64,000 nt of DNA from Mycoplasma bradburyae (GTDB lineage Bacteria; Bacillota_I; Bacilli_A; Mycoplasmatales; Mycoplasmoidaceae): NCBI RefSeq assembly GCF_024339025.1, contig NZ_CP101415.1, positions 806,001 to 870,000 of the forward strand. Reading direction: 5' to 3'. Made by a program: the position numbers and the translations under genes. Under the pieces are notes generated by a model. It saw only the letters and a program-made list of their open reading frames with translations. It was not told where the DNA came from and did no database searches. The first letter of the stretch is position 1. Every line of letters starts with the position of its first letter. Of the stretch, positions 33,275 through 42,611 are shown piece by piece.

Positions 33275-34011
33275 TAAATACCATTGTTCATTAATTGTTC
33301 AGTTCTTATTACTTGAATTGAACTAGGTGTTTTTAGGTTATTAATTAATCCTGCAAACGGAATTAATGCTAAGAATCTTTTCTTATTATCAAAGAATCCC
33401 AACTTAACATAAGCTAAGAATAATGATAGATAGAATATTATGTAGATAAAGTTTCATCCAATTAATGAATCTCTATTGAATTGATAAGAAAAACTGCTAG
33501 CGTATTTAATCAATCCTTCTTTTAGACTAGCAAAAAGATCGCCATTATTTACATAAACATCATAAAAACCTGTGATCTTTTCGTTATCATCAGTAAACCT
33601 TTTATTAAACGATAAAAACAAATCATCAGTTTGGTTTATCGGATAGAATACAAGAATCAATAAACTAATAAATGCGATTCATACTATTAATTGAAGTGAT
33701 TCAATTAATAATAAATAAGAATTCATTTTCTTCTTGTTGTTCTTAATTGTTTGTTTAAACTCGTAAGTATCATTACCAGATATTAGTAATCAAACAGATG
33801 ATATGCTAAATAAATCCAAGAAAATAATTGGTAAAACTAAAGATATTAATACATTAGTTTTATCAAGGCTAGTATATTCTAGTTGTCTATTAGTTACTGA
33901 TTGCATCATCAATGCAATAATGCTAATACTAACTATTATTAAAGTTGATAAATACACACCAAGAATTAGCAATTGCCTTTTACTAATTCTTATAGTTTTA
34001 AAGTTGTTCAT
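33274..34011 (-). CDS. Membrane protein, upstream gene of cassette 1
   Basis: I do not recognise this 245-residue product. It starts MNNFKTIRISKRQLLILGVY, identical over ten residues to the 29966 protein. After helix 2 comes NDTYEFKQTIKNNKK, then SYLLLIESLQLIVWIAFISL. The C-terminal mark is FLAYVKLGFFDNKKRFLALI and PFAGL. It has four strong helices and a hydrophilic loop of about 45 residues between helices 3 and 4. It sits behind the second copy of the duplicated promoter segment, directly downstream of dnaJ. Confidence 0.75.
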
Positions 34012-34207
34012 TGCTCGAAACCCTTAAAATTTAATTTTTCTTATTATACAAAAAAAGCATAACTAAATAAGAAATTTTCTTTATCATCAAGGGTTTATTT
34101 TTACCATTTTTATTATTAACAACATAACCTTATTTATTAAGAATAAAAAACCTCCAAATCAGATTTGGAGGTTTGTTTTTTTATATTACCTATTTAATAA
34201 ATAGGTT
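33987..34207. repeat. Duplicated promoter/terminator segment, copy 2
   Basis: This is the counterpart of 29940-30157. It contains the extended -10 box TGTATAAT (34043-34050), the stem ACCTCCAAATC/GATTTGGAGGT that terminates dnaJ, and an outer inverted repeat whose right arm (AATAAATAGGTTAT) runs into the dnaJ stop codon. Its junction with dnaJ suggests this copy is the source and the other a duplicate, but that is inference. Confidence 0.8.
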
Positions 34208-35378
34208 ATTCTTTGTTTTCTAATTCTTTTTTAACTAAAGCTTCGTATAAGATAACTTCTTTATTAGGTTTGATAAACTCTCTTAGTTTTTCAAGTTCTT
34301 CTTTAGTATATTCTCTCGGTCTTGCACAGTTGATGACTACAATAAGATCGCCTTTTTCACTATAAGAAGAACCATATGCGCGAGAATCTAATTTAAGGTT
34401 GATACCACCATTAGCAATAGTGATTACATCACCATTTTTAGTTCCAGGTTTTAGTTTGATATCCTTGATTTCTTTTAGAGTAGGAATTGATATTGTTCCC
34501 CCAACGATAGCTACCATAGGATCTACCAAAACATTAACTACAACATGGTTATCACGTAGTTCAAAAACTCTAGAAGGTTCAATTTTAACTCTTAAATAAA
34601 GATCGCCGACTACATTTCTAAAAATATGACCTTCATTTTGTACAACCACAACCTCTTGATAGAAAACATTAGAATCAATGGCAACATTTCTTTCAACAGT
34701 TTCATCAACCATTCTTCTAGATTTACACTTCTTACATTTATTCTTGATAACTTGACCTTCACCCTTACAAGAAGGACAAGTTTTCTTAGTTTGGAACATC
34801 CCTAGAAGTGTTCTTCTATTCTCGATTATAAAACCATCACCTTTACAATCGTTACAAGTATTTACATCACCATCAGCTGATCCCGTTCCATCACAATCAG
34901 GACAAGTTACTTGTCTTGTATATTTAATATTTTTAATACAACCATTAGCAGCTTCTAAAAATGTCAATTTGATTTCATGAACAAGATTTACATCAATTTC
35001 TTCTACATAACCTTGGTTATGATATCCTTGCTGACCACCACCTGAAAAGAATTGGGAAAACACATCACCAAACCCACCATCAAAATCAAAGCCACTGAAC
35101 ACAGAGTTAAACACATCAAATGGATTGAATCCACTTTGATGGAACCCAGATGCATTTAAACCTTCATGACCATAAGTGTCATAAAGTCGTCTTTTTTCCT
35201 CGTCGCTTAGAACTTCATATGCTTCATTTACTTCTTTAAATTTTTCTTCTGCATCTGGTTCTTTATTGCGATCGGGGTGATATTTCATGGCAAGTTTTCT
35301 AAATGCCTTTTTAATATCTTGTTGTGTAGCTGAACGTGGTACGTCTAATATTTCGTAATAATCTCTTTTTGAAGACAT
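34206..35378 (-). CDS. dnaJ: Chaperone DnaJ
   Basis: The 390-residue class I J-protein stimulates the DnaK ATPase. The J domain (residues 1-70) has [18 protein letters not shown] with the HPD triad. A Gly/Phe-rich linker follows ([20 protein letters not shown]). The zinc domain has repeats [27 protein letters not shown] and CKKCKSRRM, the last lacking the usual Gly residues. The C-terminal substrate-binding part is complete ([24 protein letters not shown]). A CIRCE-like element lies upstream, so repression by HrcA is likely. Confidence 0.95.
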   Translation of the reverse strand: MSSKRDYYEILDVPRSATQQDIKKAFRKLAMKYHPDRNKEPDAEEKFKEVNEAYEVLSDEEKRRLYDTYGHEGLNASGFHQSGFNPFDVFNSVFSGFDFDGGFGDVFSQFFSGGGQQGYHNQGYVEEIDVNLVHEIKLTFLEAANGCIKNIKYTRQVTCPDCDGTGSADGDVNTCNDCKGDGFIIENRRTLLGMFQTKKTCPSCKGEGQVIKNKCKKCKSRRMVDETVERNVAIDSNVFYQEVVVVQNEGHIFRNVVGDLYLRVKIEPSRVFELRDNHVVVNVLVDPMVAIVGGTISIPTLKEIKDIKLKPGTKNGDVITIANGGINLKLDSRAYGSSYSEKGDLIVVINCARPREYTKEELEKLREFIKPNKEVILYEALVKKELENKE

Positions 35379-35434
35379 AAATGATGGTTAATGGTTCTAC
35401 TCTATATTTATTATAAAGTAATCATACTAATATT

Positions 35435-35461
35435 TTAGCACTCTAAGAGCTAAAGTGACAA
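35435..35461. promoter_or_regulatory. CIRCE-like HrcA operator
   Basis: TTAGCACTC, nine bases, then AAGTGACAA. The left arm is the exact CIRCE consensus and the right arm matches GAGTGCTAA at 6 of 9 positions. It lies about 20 bp upstream of the dnaJ -10 box, so it overlaps the -35 area. Heat-shock control of dnaJ by HrcA is expected. Confidence 0.8.
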
Positions 35462-35590
35462 TATTTATATAATTAAATACTAATAGTATTTTAATATATT
35501 GTTATCTATTGATTTTTAAAAAATTAATGATATTTTTATATATGCTTATTTATTAGTTTATAGTTTATAACTATTAACTAATATAAGATG

Positions 35591-35735
35591 TTGGTTAAAA
35601 CCAAAGATATTTTAATTAAACCTCATTATAAATGATAACATCATTATTCTTATTAACTTATTAATAAGAATAATATTGAGGTTATAAATCCATAATATAA
35701 CAATAGGTTTAACCTTTATTTCAAAAATAAAGGTT
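35591..35735. repeat. Stack of inverted repeats upstream of a lipoprotein gene
   Basis: Three structures follow one another. First is TTGGTT-AA-AACCAA (35591-35604). Second is an outer stem, AACCTCA (35619-35625) with TGAGGTT (35677-35683), enclosing the hairpin ATGAT-AAC-ATCAT (35632-35644) and the 13-bp hairpin TTATTCTTATTAA-CTTA-TTAATAAGAATAA (35644-35673). Third is AACCTTTATTT-CAA-AAATAAAGGTT (35711-35735). None has a U-run, so they are not simple terminators. Confidence 0.7.
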
Positions 35736-35781
35736 AACATATTTATTTTGATTAAGAATAATAATAGAAATATAAGATTGA

Positions 35782-36954
35782 ATGAAAAAGATATTTAACT
35801 TTTTATTGATAGGTGGTTTGATTTCATTTAGTTTAACTTCTTGTTCTAAGCAAGAAGTACAACCACCAATTAATCAGGGTGGTGGTGATAACAAACCTGT
35901 CGTAAATCCAAATCAACCTAGTGATTCGAATCAAATTGATTCAAGCAACCAACCAAGTGACAATCAAAATAATAATCAACCAAGTGATTCAAATAAGAAT
36001 GACGATAATAATGAATTAAGTTTAACTTTAAAGTCTGATTATGTTGTTGCTTCAGATTTAGTTATTAATCAAAATGGCAATTACACTCTTAATTGAGAAA
36101 AGTTTGATACCAATATTAATCAAGCAGATAGAGCAAATGTTAAGCTAGAAAACTTATTTATTGATGATCGACAAGGAAAGTTATCGTTTGATCTTAAGAT
36201 AAACGATAACAAGTCATTAAGCTTTAACAAAACTGTTGAATTTAATTTTAATCGCTTAGCTAGTTTATCTATAGGTTGAACTAATGTTAAAACCACTACT
36301 ACTGATGCTTCAATAATGAATCTTAAAATGGTTACTAATAGTCAACAACTTAGCAATTTTGCTGATGTAGGTTTATTCTTAAGCGATAATGATAAAACCA
36401 ATTATTTTAGTTATTTAAGTAAATGGTTTGATCTTTCTTTGGTTTACCAACGAGATGATAAGAAGTTAGAAACAAATGAAATTATCTTCAAAGCTAAGTT
36501 AGAAAACACTAATAAACAACCATTTTATAAATTAGAAAATAACAATAAACAAAATCAGATTTGAAGTGCTTTGTCTAGTGAAAAAATGATAACACTAGAT
36601 TTTCCTTCTGATTTATCAAGAGCTGCCAATGATGTTGTTATTAATACTGACAGCGAGTTGTTTAAAAAACCATTAAATTATTTTTATAACACTAGTGATC
36701 ATACAGTTGATATTGAAAAACTAACAATTGGTGCAAGAAATGAAGGGTTAGTGAAATTCCAAGATAGCAAATATAACAACACTTACCAAATAACCTTATC
36801 ATCATCTCAAAATCCAACTTACAATGAAGATACTAACGAACTAAAATTTATTGTTCAAGTAAAAACACACGGAAGTGATGAACACACTAACGCTATTTTT
36901 AGAGAATTCATTGTTAAGATAGGTCAAAACCAGCAACCTAACGAAGGAATGTAA
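35782..36954 (+). CDS. Surface lipoprotein of unknown function
   Basis: The 390-residue precursor has a lipoprotein signal MKKIFNFLLIGGLISFSLTS with lipobox LTSC, Cys at residue 21. Next comes a low-complexity linker rich in Asn, Pro, Gln and Ser with repeated QPSD units (residues about 30-80). The remainder is hydrophilic with beta-type composition and no recognised motif; it ends GQNQQPNEGM. Anchored by lipid on the outer face of the membrane, it would be exposed to the host. The next gene, an exporter, starts 9 nt later, so the two are probably cotranscribed and may work together. Confidence 0.8.
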
Positions 36955-36963
36955 AACTAATAT

Positions 36964-39087
36964 ATGAGAACGGGTTATAGCCACATCGACAAACAAGAAA
37001 AAGCAAATACTCTTTTTGATAAAACTGCTATTTCTAAAGCTATATGAATAGTTTGTCTTCCAGGTCTATTAGCTTCCTTTTTTGGTGGATTGTATAGTTT
37101 TTTGGATCAAATCTTGATCCAAAAATTAATTCCAGATGTATGAAAATTAAATGATGTTTATAATGCTACTTATTTTTCAAATACTAATGTATATAAACAA
37201 GTATTTGATCAGATCTTTGTAAGTAGCAACATTATAAGTATTCCTAATATATTTGTAATTGATAATACATATTATCAAGCATCCCAAAGTATGCCTGTAC
37301 CTGAGGGTTACTTTAATAAGGATTTTATTTCTGTATTTAGCGATTCGATTAGAAGCATGCCAGCAATCACATTAAACCGTGATGAACTAGAAAAATATAT
37401 TAACAACCACCAAATACTAGATAATATTGTTTTGTTGTTTAAGAATGTCTATAACTCAAGAGTTAAAGATATTGGTGTTGGCGAAATCTCACAATTATCA
37501 AATGTGTCTGTTATTGCTCGTCAAGCAGTAAACTCTTTTCAAAGTGTTACATTAGTAGGTAGTTCAGTTATTTATCTAGTACCAGTAGGTGCGGGTGTTT
37601 ATTACACTAAAGCAATTAGTTATAAGTATGAAAAAACTGGTAGAGACATCTGAGTGATGTCTTTTTGAACATCATTAATATTATGCTTAGCAGTTACCTT
37701 AGTTTGTTTTGTTTTAGTTGGCGCTGGATTGCAAAGACAACTTATAGGTACCGCTAATCTTGATAATGGTATATTAGCTTCTTTTGAAGCTAATAATACA
37801 TCTAACTTAATAAATAAAATCAATAACATTGATATGAATTCTATTAGTGTTACTGATTTTAAACAATATCCTAAGGTTATTCTTGCTTATGATAATGCGA
37901 TTGCTGATATCTCAGCAGAATGAGGGAATCAGTATAGCTGAATTTATATAAGTGGATTTGTGATTGCTGGTTTATTCTCTTTATTATCATTCATGATTAG
38001 ATCAGAGGGACGAAATTTCTTTGTTACTATTGCTTCTATAGTAGCTAATGTATTAAACGTACTATTAGATTGAATTTTTATTAAATATTTTAATCTAGGT
38101 TTAGTGGGTGGCGCTAGCGCTTCTGTTATTAGTTGAGTTATTAATCTCTTATTATATGTTGGATTTGTTATCTATTTTAATAAAAAACAAGCAACATGAC
38201 TTAACTTTAATGATTTATTTAAAGTTAGGTTTAATATTAAGATTATTATTCCAATTATTATATTAGGGATATCATCGTTCATTAGGGTGATAGGGGTTGC
38301 TGTAATGTTCTTGGTTTATAACTTATTATTAATCAAGATTTCAGGGCAGGATTTTCAAAACTACCATGCAGGATCAACACCACTAATTGTTTTATTTTTT
38401 GTTTCTTTATTCGGGATATCAGATGGTGGCAGACCACTTGTAGGTTATAACTATACGAATCGCAATTATAAACGTGTACATCAAACATTTTGATGATCTT
38501 TATTAGTTACTTTTTCTTATTCAATTATTTCTTATCTGATTGTGTTTTTTGCTGCTAAACCTGTTCTTGTAGGTTTGTTTAATTTCCAAGATCCAAGTAT
38601 TAATCCAATGGTGCAACAAATTGATAACGCAGATTTAGTAACTCAGTATGTAAGAATCACAATGTTAAGAATTGTAATGTTTTCTATTACGATTTGCGGA
38701 ATGATGTTGTTTCAAGGAACTAACAATATCATAAGATCATATATTGCTTCAGCTATCGAAGGTGTATTTATTGCTTATGTTGTGTTTGGTATTTTATTTG
38801 GTATAGCTTTAATAGCTCCTAAAGAAAATAATGCGAATGTGTGAATTTATGTTTGAGGTTATGCAATATCACCATTCATCACATCAATAGTTGTGTTTAG
38901 TATTTCTATTGTTTATCTAAAGAAAGACTTGAATATTAATAATGAAGCTAAAGAACGCAAGATGAACAAATTAGACTTAATGCAATATAATTTCTTTATT
39001 AATGAAGCTAAGAAATACAATTTATTAACACCTCAAGAACAACACGAAAAAGAAGTTAAGAATAATTTACAAGACACTTTAAAATAA
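36964..39087 (+). CDS. MATE-type multidrug/metabolite exporter with large insertions
   Basis: The 707-residue product is far longer than usual MATE proteins (about 450). The family mark RSEGRNFFVTIASIVANVLN with LLDWIFIKYF lies near residue 345, and GISDGGRPLVGYNYTNRNYK near 480 matches the second-half equivalent. Helix 1 (about 27-52) has PGLLASFFGGLYSFLDQILI. Hydrophilic insertions occupy about 55-165 and 256-320; by topology both may face outward. The C-terminal tail is charged. It likely exports cationic or amphipathic compounds coupled to ions, but the substrate is unknown. The partner lipoprotein lies immediately upstream. Confidence 0.85.
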
Positions 39088-39109
39088 TTGGTTTATTTAC
39101 TTATTCTTT

Positions 39110-39144
39110 GACCATCTAATTCATCATTTAGATGGTCTTTTTTT
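39110..39144 (+). terminator. Terminator of the lipoprotein-MATE unit
   Basis: A 10-bp stem, GACCATCTAA/TTAGATGGTC, followed by TTTTTTT on the plus strand, 22 nt after the MATE stop codon. Confidence 0.9.
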
Positions 39145-39341
39145 ATTAATTCTATTTAATTAGCAAAATATGCTAAGCAAATCTAACTAACAATTAAAAA
39201 AGAATAAACTGGTTAATAAGCTTAGTTGTTTCATCAATAGAGTGTCTTTATTTTTTAAATTAACAATTCTTATAAACTGTATATTATTCATCAAATAAAA
39301 TATCAAGATCAAGTAAAATGAAGGTTGCATAGAAAATAAAA

Positions 39342-39366
39342 AACATCTATCACGATGATAGATGTT
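39342..39366 (-). terminator. Terminator of the rplJ-rplL-rpmF unit
   Basis: A perfect 11-bp stem, AACATCTATCA/TGATAGATGTT with a 3-nt loop, followed by TTTTATTTTC on the minus strand, 34 nt beyond the small membrane protein stop. Confidence 0.85.
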
Positions 39367-39399
39367 TTATTTTTTTAATAAATTGGTTTACTTATTAAA

Positions 39400-39591
39400 T
39401 TAAGACGCATGAATGATAACTACACAAGATAAACAAATGCCAACGCATATTCCAATTATGGTTAATAAAAGAATTGCTGTCGCACTAAATCAATCCAAAC
39501 CAGCCTTAATTTTACTGTTTTGGTATTTAGAAACTTCACTTACTGAAGTTAGATTTAAGTCTTTAGATTTGTGTGATAAATTATCGTTCAT
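39400..39591 (-). CDS. Small single-helix membrane protein coupled to rpmF
   Basis: A 63-residue product, unrecognised. It starts [20 protein letters not shown] with a polar half, then a TGA-coded Trp and one membrane helix, FSATAILLLTIIGICVGICL, followed by SCVVIIHAS. Its ATG overlaps the rpmF stop as TAATG, which argues that the gene is real and translated. It resembles SecE in layout, but secE is already assigned at 24127. The function is unknown. Confidence 0.6.
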
Positions 39592-39764
39592 TATTTAGCT
39601 TTGGTAATTCTTAATTCGTTGTACATCCCACAAGAGCAAGCTCTGTGTGCTCGTTTGAATTTCCCACAGTGCTTACATACGTTGATTAAGCTAACTGCTA
39701 AAGCATCATGTGAACGTCTTTTATCTCTTCTATGTTTAGAGGATCTTCTTTGTTGTACTGCCAT
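39591..39764 (-). CDS. rpmF: 50S ribosomal protein L32
   Basis: The 57-residue protein starts [20 protein letters not shown]. The zinc-binding pairs [20 protein letters not shown] are complete, followed by ELRITKAK. It follows rplL by 50 nt, as in M. genitalium (MG361-MG363). Confidence 0.95.
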   Translation of the reverse strand: MAVQQRRSSKHRRDKRRSHDALAVSLINVCKHCGKFKRAHRACSCGMYNELRITKAK

Positions 39765-39814
39765 GATGTTTTATTCTTTATTTATAAATTTAAATTAATT
39801 GGTATTTAGGTTAA

Positions 39815-40180
39815 TTATTTAAGCTCAATTTTAGCACCAGCTGCTTCAAATTTAGCTTTTAATTCGTTAGCTTCTTCAATCTTAACGTTTTCTTTAAGAG
39901 TAGCTGGAGGAGTATCTACAGCTTTTTTAGCATCCATTAAACCTAAACCAGTGATTTCTCTAACTAGTTTAATAACTTCAACTTTCTTATCACCAGCAGA
40001 TGTTAAAACAACTGTTACTTCACTTGGAGCAGCAGCACCAGGAGCAGCTGCAGCAGCAGCTACAGGAGCAGCAGCTGAAACACCAAATTCTTCTTCGATT
40101 GCTTTAATTACATCGTTGATTTCAACGATAGTCATTTCTTTTAGACTTTCAATAAATTGTTCTTTAGTTAATTTTGCCAT
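39815..40180 (-). CDS. rplL: 50S ribosomal protein L7/L12
   Basis: The 121-residue stalk protein recruits translation factors. The N-terminal dimerisation domain ([20 protein letters not shown]) leads through an Ala-rich hinge ([17 protein letters not shown]) to the C-terminal factor-binding domain with [21 protein letters not shown]. Codon use in the Ala run is noticeably GC-richer than the surroundings. It lies 31 nt after rplJ. Confidence 0.97.
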   Translation of the reverse strand: MAKLTKEQFIESLKEMTIVEINDVIKAIEEEFGVSAAAPVAAAAAAPGAAAPSEVTVVLTSAGDKKVEVIKLVREITGLGLMDAKKAVDTPPATLKENVKIEEANELKAKFEAAGAKIELK

Positions 40181-40211
40181 TGTAAATTTTACCTATTGTT
40201 TTGATTAATTA

Positions 40212-40700
40212 TTATTGTTTTGTGTCAGCTACAGCTTTAAGTGCATATAAGAATTTGCGAACTGGAGCTTGAAGTACTGATAAGAACATGCTGTAAAGCT
40301 CTTCTCTTGAAGGAAGAACAGCGATTTCATTCAATTCAGCTGCTGATAATTTTTTGTTTTCTAAATATCCGCAAACATATTTGATCGCTTCTTTAGCTTG
40401 TACGAACTCATGAACTGCTTTGATTGGTAAAAATGCATCTTGTAAACCAATTACTACAGCAACTTGGTTTTTAATATCTGATTCAAACCCTTCAATACCA
40501 GCTTCTTTAATAGCTCTTCTTAAGATGTTGTTTTTTAAAACAAACATTTCGTTAGAAGTAGTTTTAATTTTTCTTCTAAGAGCTGTAATCTCTTTAGCTG
40601 TCATTGTAGAGTATTCAAATACTACAAAAGATTTAGCATCTTTTAACAACGCAGCAATTTTATTCACATGTTCAATCTTTTTTTGAATAATTGCTTTCAT
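40212..40700 (-). CDS. rplJ: 50S ribosomal protein L10
   Basis: The 162-residue L10 protein anchors L7/L12 to the ribosome. I took the ATG at 40700, giving [20 protein letters not shown], the normal start; a longer frame to 40733 would add 11 residues inside the leader and is unlikely. Diagnostic parts are [20 protein letters not shown] and [17 protein letters not shown]. Expression is probably controlled by the leader described next. Confidence 0.96.
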   Translation of the reverse strand: MKAIIQKKIEHVNKIAALLKDAKSFVVFEYSTMTAKEITALRRKIKTTSNEMFVLKNNILRRAIKEAGIEGFESDIKNQVAVVIGLQDAFLPIKAVHEFVQAKEAIKYVCGYLENKKLSAAELNEIAVLPSREELYSMFLSVLQAPVRKFLYALKAVADTKQ

Positions 40701-40826
40701 TGTGTATTTAAATCCAATATAAATTGAAAACAATAACTAAGATTGTTTATTAGATATAATTATCTAACCTACATAACGAATTAAGGAGATATTTCTATCT
40801 ACCAGTTATGGTCTTTGGTTATTGCT
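40701..40826 (-). promoter_or_regulatory. Probable L10 leader (ribosomal protein autoregulation)
   Basis: About 125 nt separate the likely start site (-10 box TATACT at 40833-40838, minus strand) from rplJ. The RNA contains CCAAAGACCAUAACUGGU, AAUAUCUCCUUAAUUCG and GUAGGUUAGAUAAUUAUAUC, with an 18-nt perfect palindrome at 40750-40767. Position and the GACC-rich stem resemble the known L10 leader bound by L10(L12)4. The match is by eye. Confidence 0.5.
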
Positions 40827-40879
40827 TTTATTAGTATACTACTTTTTACTTTATTTTTAAAGATAAAAGCGTATCTTGA

Positions 40880-41107
40880 TTAACCTTTTTTAGATAGTTC
40901 TTTTTTGTTAAAGATTATTAGATCTGAACAAGTAAGTAAATAAATAACTCCAGGGAATATGAAAAAAATACATAATACAACAAAAGCTATTCAATTAAAC
41001 TTTGGTTGAGCTAGTTTGAAGATTGCATACAGCACACCTGGTACGATCCCTAAAATCAATAATATGATAAATATTATTAAATCAATACCTTTATCTCTTC
41101 TAGCCAT
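40880..41107 (-). CDS. Small two-helix membrane protein (YqaE/PMP3-like plan)
   Basis: A 75-residue product: MARRDKGIDL, helix 1 IIFIILLILGIVPGVLYAIF, a short loop KLAQPKFNW (W as TGA), helix 2 IAFVVLCIFFIFPGVIYLL, then a charged tail (NKKELSKKG). The paired helices each ending in PGV are suggestive of the PMP3/YqaE family, but the similarity is weak. Three nucleotides separate it from the upstream gene, so it is cotranscribed with it. Confidence 0.65.
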
Positions 41108-41110
41108 ATA

Positions 41111-41560
41111 TTAATTTAAATTTAATACCTCAATTAATTCCTTGGCAATGTTTGATAAAATTTTTGTTACTTTAAATCGATCAGGGTCGTTAAAATCAAA
41201 AGATTGTTTAAACAATAAATAATATAAACAAAACTTGTCAAGAATTTGTTTATCCTTTTTAAACAAGCTTAATACATCTTCAATTTCTTCATGATCTGTA
41301 ATCTTTGTTAAGCAAGAATTTAAAAAATAATTTCTTGCATAGTTTTTAGTTGGTTCATTAATGATTAAACTCATTAATTCATTTAATTTTTGACGAGAGT
41401 ATTCCATGTTTGCTACCCCGTCATTTTCATAAACAGATCTAATAAAAATAAATTTGTCTTGCTCTTTTGAGAACAATGAGTTGAAAATCCCTATAGCCTT
41501 ATCAACATTTTGTTGATATTCAGTTTCTTTTTTTTGTTCTTCAGATACGTTGTTAGACAT
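41111..41560 (-). CDS. Conserved hypothetical protein, probable MG354 homologue
   Basis: A 149-residue soluble, helical, charged product: MSNNVSEEQKKETEYQQNVD, then FNSLFSKEQDKFIFIRSVYE, RQKLNELMSLIINEPTKNYA and KRFKV-type basic patches. I do not recognise a functional motif. Its place next to the HU gene, divergent from it, is that of MG354 beside MG353 in M. genitalium, a protein with a solved structure but no assigned role as far as I recall. Confidence 0.6.
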   Translation of the reverse strand: MSNNVSEEQKKETEYQQNVDKAIGIFNSLFSKEQDKFIFIRSVYENDGVANMEYSRQKLNELMSLIINEPTKNYARNYFLNSCLTKITDHEEIEDVLSLFKKDKQILDKFCLYYLLFKQSFDFNDPDRFKVTKILSNIAKELIEVLNLN

Positions 41561-41694
41561 AAATAAAATTTATTAACATTTTAAATATACTTGTTTATAT
41601 TATCAAATTTTAATAAAAGAATTAAATAATTTTTCAATCTTTCTTTTCTTTGATTAAAAAATATTAAAATATAACCATTAAAAATATTGATAAA

Positions 41695-42066
41695 ATGCTA
41701 ACTAAATCTGAAATTTACAAAATTATCGCTGAATGTACTGGAGTTAGTTCAAAGCTAGTTAAAGCTTGTTTCCAAGTTTATGGTGATTTAGTAAAAAAAG
41801 AAATCAAAACAGAAGGACAAGTAAGATTACCTGATCTAGGAACTTTTAGAGTTACAATAGGTCGCGAAAGAATTTCTGTTGATCCACAAACTGGAGCACA
41901 AACAAGAATCCCTCCAAAACCAAAGGTTAAATTCAGAGCATCTAAACCTTTAAAAGAAGCAACTGCTACTATTAAATGAAAATATGTAAGCGAAGATGAC
42001 GAATTGCTTCAACCTAAGAGAAAACCAAGTGGTTTTTTTAAAAATCGCGATAACAACGAAGACTAA
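41695..42066 (+). CDS. HU-family DNA-binding protein
   Basis: The 123-residue product begins MLTKSEIYKIIAECTGVSSK and has the HU core VRLPDLGTFRVTIGRERISV, then the arm region TRIPPKPKVKFRASKPLKEA. After the normal HU end there is an extra charged tail of about 30 residues (WKYVSEDDELLQPKRKPSGF, W as TGA) not found in standard HU. The gene is convergent with recU and their stop codons overlap by 3 bp. It probably compacts or bends DNA. Confidence 0.88.
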
Positions 42067-42566
42067 GTAATTAGATTTATCCATTCTTGGAGTCCTTCAA
42101 AAATTCCAATAACTCCTGGATAAAACAGCTCTAATTGAAAAGAATTATTTTTAATTCATTCATATTTCAAAGTTTTTGATTCTTGATTTGCTAATCAAGA
42201 ATCAATTTTTTTTATTGGAATCATAAAAAACTCTTCCTTAGGTACTATTAAAAGCAAGATAAAAGCTATTCCACCTTGATCATAAATCTTTCTTAAATGG
42301 GATAATTGATGTTCTTTAATATTTTTTAAAGAATAATTTAATTGCGAGCTTTGCTTAGCATCGAAATCAAAGAAATAACCTTTATACAAACCATAATAAT
42401 CTGTTTGGGTTTTTTCTTTTAATCATCCAGAGACTTTTGTGTTAGCAAAACTATAAACATTAATCGGCAAGTGTCGTTTAAAAATTAGCCCTTTAGGGGC
42501 TAATTCATTATGTTTAATGGTATTGTTGATTAATGTTTCAAGAAACATTCCTCTATTTTGGTGCAT
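42063..42566 (-). CDS. recU: Holliday junction resolvase RecU
   Basis: The 167-residue product carries the RecU signature: MHQNRGMFLETLINNTIKHN, FKRHLPINVYSF, TQTDYYGLYKGYFFDFDAKQ with the catalytic D-x(n)-D-x-K cluster, then IKEHQLSHLRKIYDQGGIAF. The stalk region is shorter than in Bacillus (206 residues). I prefer ATG at 42566; a TTG at 42590 would add eight residues. RecU resolves recombination intermediates. It is the counterpart of MG352, also beside HU (MG353). Confidence 0.88.
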
Positions 42567-42611
42567 ATATTGAATTAAGCCTTTAATCAATATATGTATT
42601 TTTTCTTGAAA

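Larger units (their letters stand above)
35379..35781. other. Divergent regulatory region, dnaJ and lipoprotein gene (403 nt)
   Basis: There is no gene here. The left part has the dnaJ -10 box TATAAT (35410-35415 on the minus strand) and the CIRCE-like element. The right part holds stacked inverted repeats (35591-35735) before the lipoprotein start. Confidence 0.7.
39088..39399. other. Intergenic region between convergent units (312 nt)
   Basis: It contains the MATE terminator (39110) and the ribosomal-operon terminator (39342). I see no gene in the roughly 200 nt between them. Confidence 0.6.

Noticed and set aside
24782..34011. ABC transporter or secretion system in the membrane-protein block
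   Set aside because: No Walker motif, signature sequence or other ATPase is encoded in the block.
39160..39340. Small gene in the spacer between the MATE and ribosomal units
   Set aside because: Only short frames without start signals are present.
39951..40208. Plus-strand Ala-rich frame opposite rplL
   Set aside because: It is the complement of the Ala hinge of L7/L12, with no independent support.
40701..40733. Upstream extension of L10 to an ATG at 40733
   Set aside because: The extra 11 residues are not part of L10 and lie in the regulatory leader.
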